Shown piece after piece: positions 63,849 to 64,000 of a stretch of 64,000 nucleotides of DNA. Below the pieces are notes generated by a model that was not told the DNA's origin, searched no databases, and saw only the letters and a program-made list of their open reading frames with translations. How positions within the stretch are numbered: the first letter of the stretch is position 1; each line of letters starts with the position of its first letter. The stretch is taken from positions 1-64,000 of the forward strand of contig CAJXTX010000005.1 in assembly GCA_913060705.1 (NCBI GenBank), read 5' to 3'. The position numbers were made by a program, and so were the translations under genes. The stretch comes from an uncultured Bacteroidota bacterium (GTDB lineage Bacteria > Bacteroidota > Bacteroidia > Flavobacteriales > Flavobacteriaceae).

Positions 63849-64000
63849 GTCAACGTTTTTACGCACCCGATCTAAAAGTCGATCAATCCTCATACATTCT
63901 TGACCCTTTTGAAAGTAAACACCTTGTACGCGTTCTCCGAAAGAAAGAAGGTGACCGCATTGAATTGGGCAATGGCAATGGAGACCTCTTTGAGGCGGTG
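63845..64000 (+). CDS. rsmE: 16S rRNA (uracil1498-N3)-methyltransferase RsmE, N-terminal part
   Basis: The first 52 codons are present and the frame runs off the window. MSQRFYAPDLKVDQSSYILD followed by KHLVRVLRKKEGDRIELGNG is the PUA-like N-terminal domain of RsmE, which methylates U1498 of 16S rRNA. The SPOUT methyltransferase domain lies beyond the end. Starts in a 4-base overlap with tsaD. Confidence 0.88.
   Translation, partial: MSQRFYAPDLKVDQSSYILDPFESKHLVRVLRKKEGDRIELGNGNGDLFEAV

Overview
The window is chromosomal DNA of a Bacteroidota bacterium, almost certainly of class Flavobacteriia (order Flavobacteriales). The evidence is the menaquinone operon with an embedded CPBP protease and an S1-type RNA-binding gene, clade-typical families (DUF4290, CAL67264 small membrane protein, START-like protein, fused CcsBA), bacillithiol genes, a Bacteroidota-type LptD, and promoters of the flavobacterial form TAnnTTTG. 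The genus cannot be fixed from this sequence. Genes are densely packed, and I see no phage, transposase, integrase, plasmid or CRISPR locus.

Layout. 1-2000: start of a cut-off gene, ettA and a small membrane protein. 2081-3715: acyl-CoA carboxylase carboxyltransferase. 13079-3704 (minus): a ten-gene unit that makes menaquinone (menF, menD, menC, menE, menA, a hotdog thioesterase likely to act as MenI) plus CPBP protease, S1/CvfB-like and SPOR-like genes; menB and menH are not in the window. 13150-18744: M28 peptidase lipoprotein, tRNA-His, bshB1 and ccsBA. 18818-20658: Rossmann/DUF2520, KdsC-like phosphatase and Maf. 20660-24751: a probable light-response group (SRPBCC, SDR, photolyase, pirin, BLUF) behind a 10-bp inverted repeat. 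24752-27036 (minus): murA, DUF4290 and DUF493. 27071-30826: a P-loop kinase-like gene, recQ, fmt and HU. 30892-32098: a degenerate class IV aminotransferase-like gene and a START-like gene. 32190-32633: tRNA-Met and a gene-free, repeat-rich stretch. 32634-34854: cold-shock gene, purC and phoH. 34935-43694: SAM hydrolase, dnaN, mnmE, MFS, cysE-cysM, UDP-glucose dehydrogenase and UDP-glucuronate epimerase. 52345-43696 (minus): amidase, MlaD, two Fe-S redox genes, a conserved hypothetical, a GH3/beta-lactamase fusion and bshA. 52467-55634: lptD and RidA. 58527-55652 (minus): pfkA, gapA and a BadF-type kinase. 62789-58560 (minus): tamB. 62817-end: tsaD and the start of rsmE.

Themes that connect the genes are respiratory quinone and cytochrome c maturation (men, ccsBA, Fe-S proteins), envelope building (murA, lptD, mlaD, tamB, amidase, UDP-sugars, KdsC-like), thiol chemistry (cysE/cysM feeding cysteine, bshA and bshB1 for bacillithiol) and light damage/sensing. 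No clear new defence or mobile system was found. The parts least explained by known families are the 103-bp tandem repeat beside tRNA-Met, the cofactor-site-degenerate aminotransferase homologue, the photolyase-cluster operator-like dyad with its tyrosine-less SDR, and a recurring promoter geometry that predicts leaderless mRNAs.
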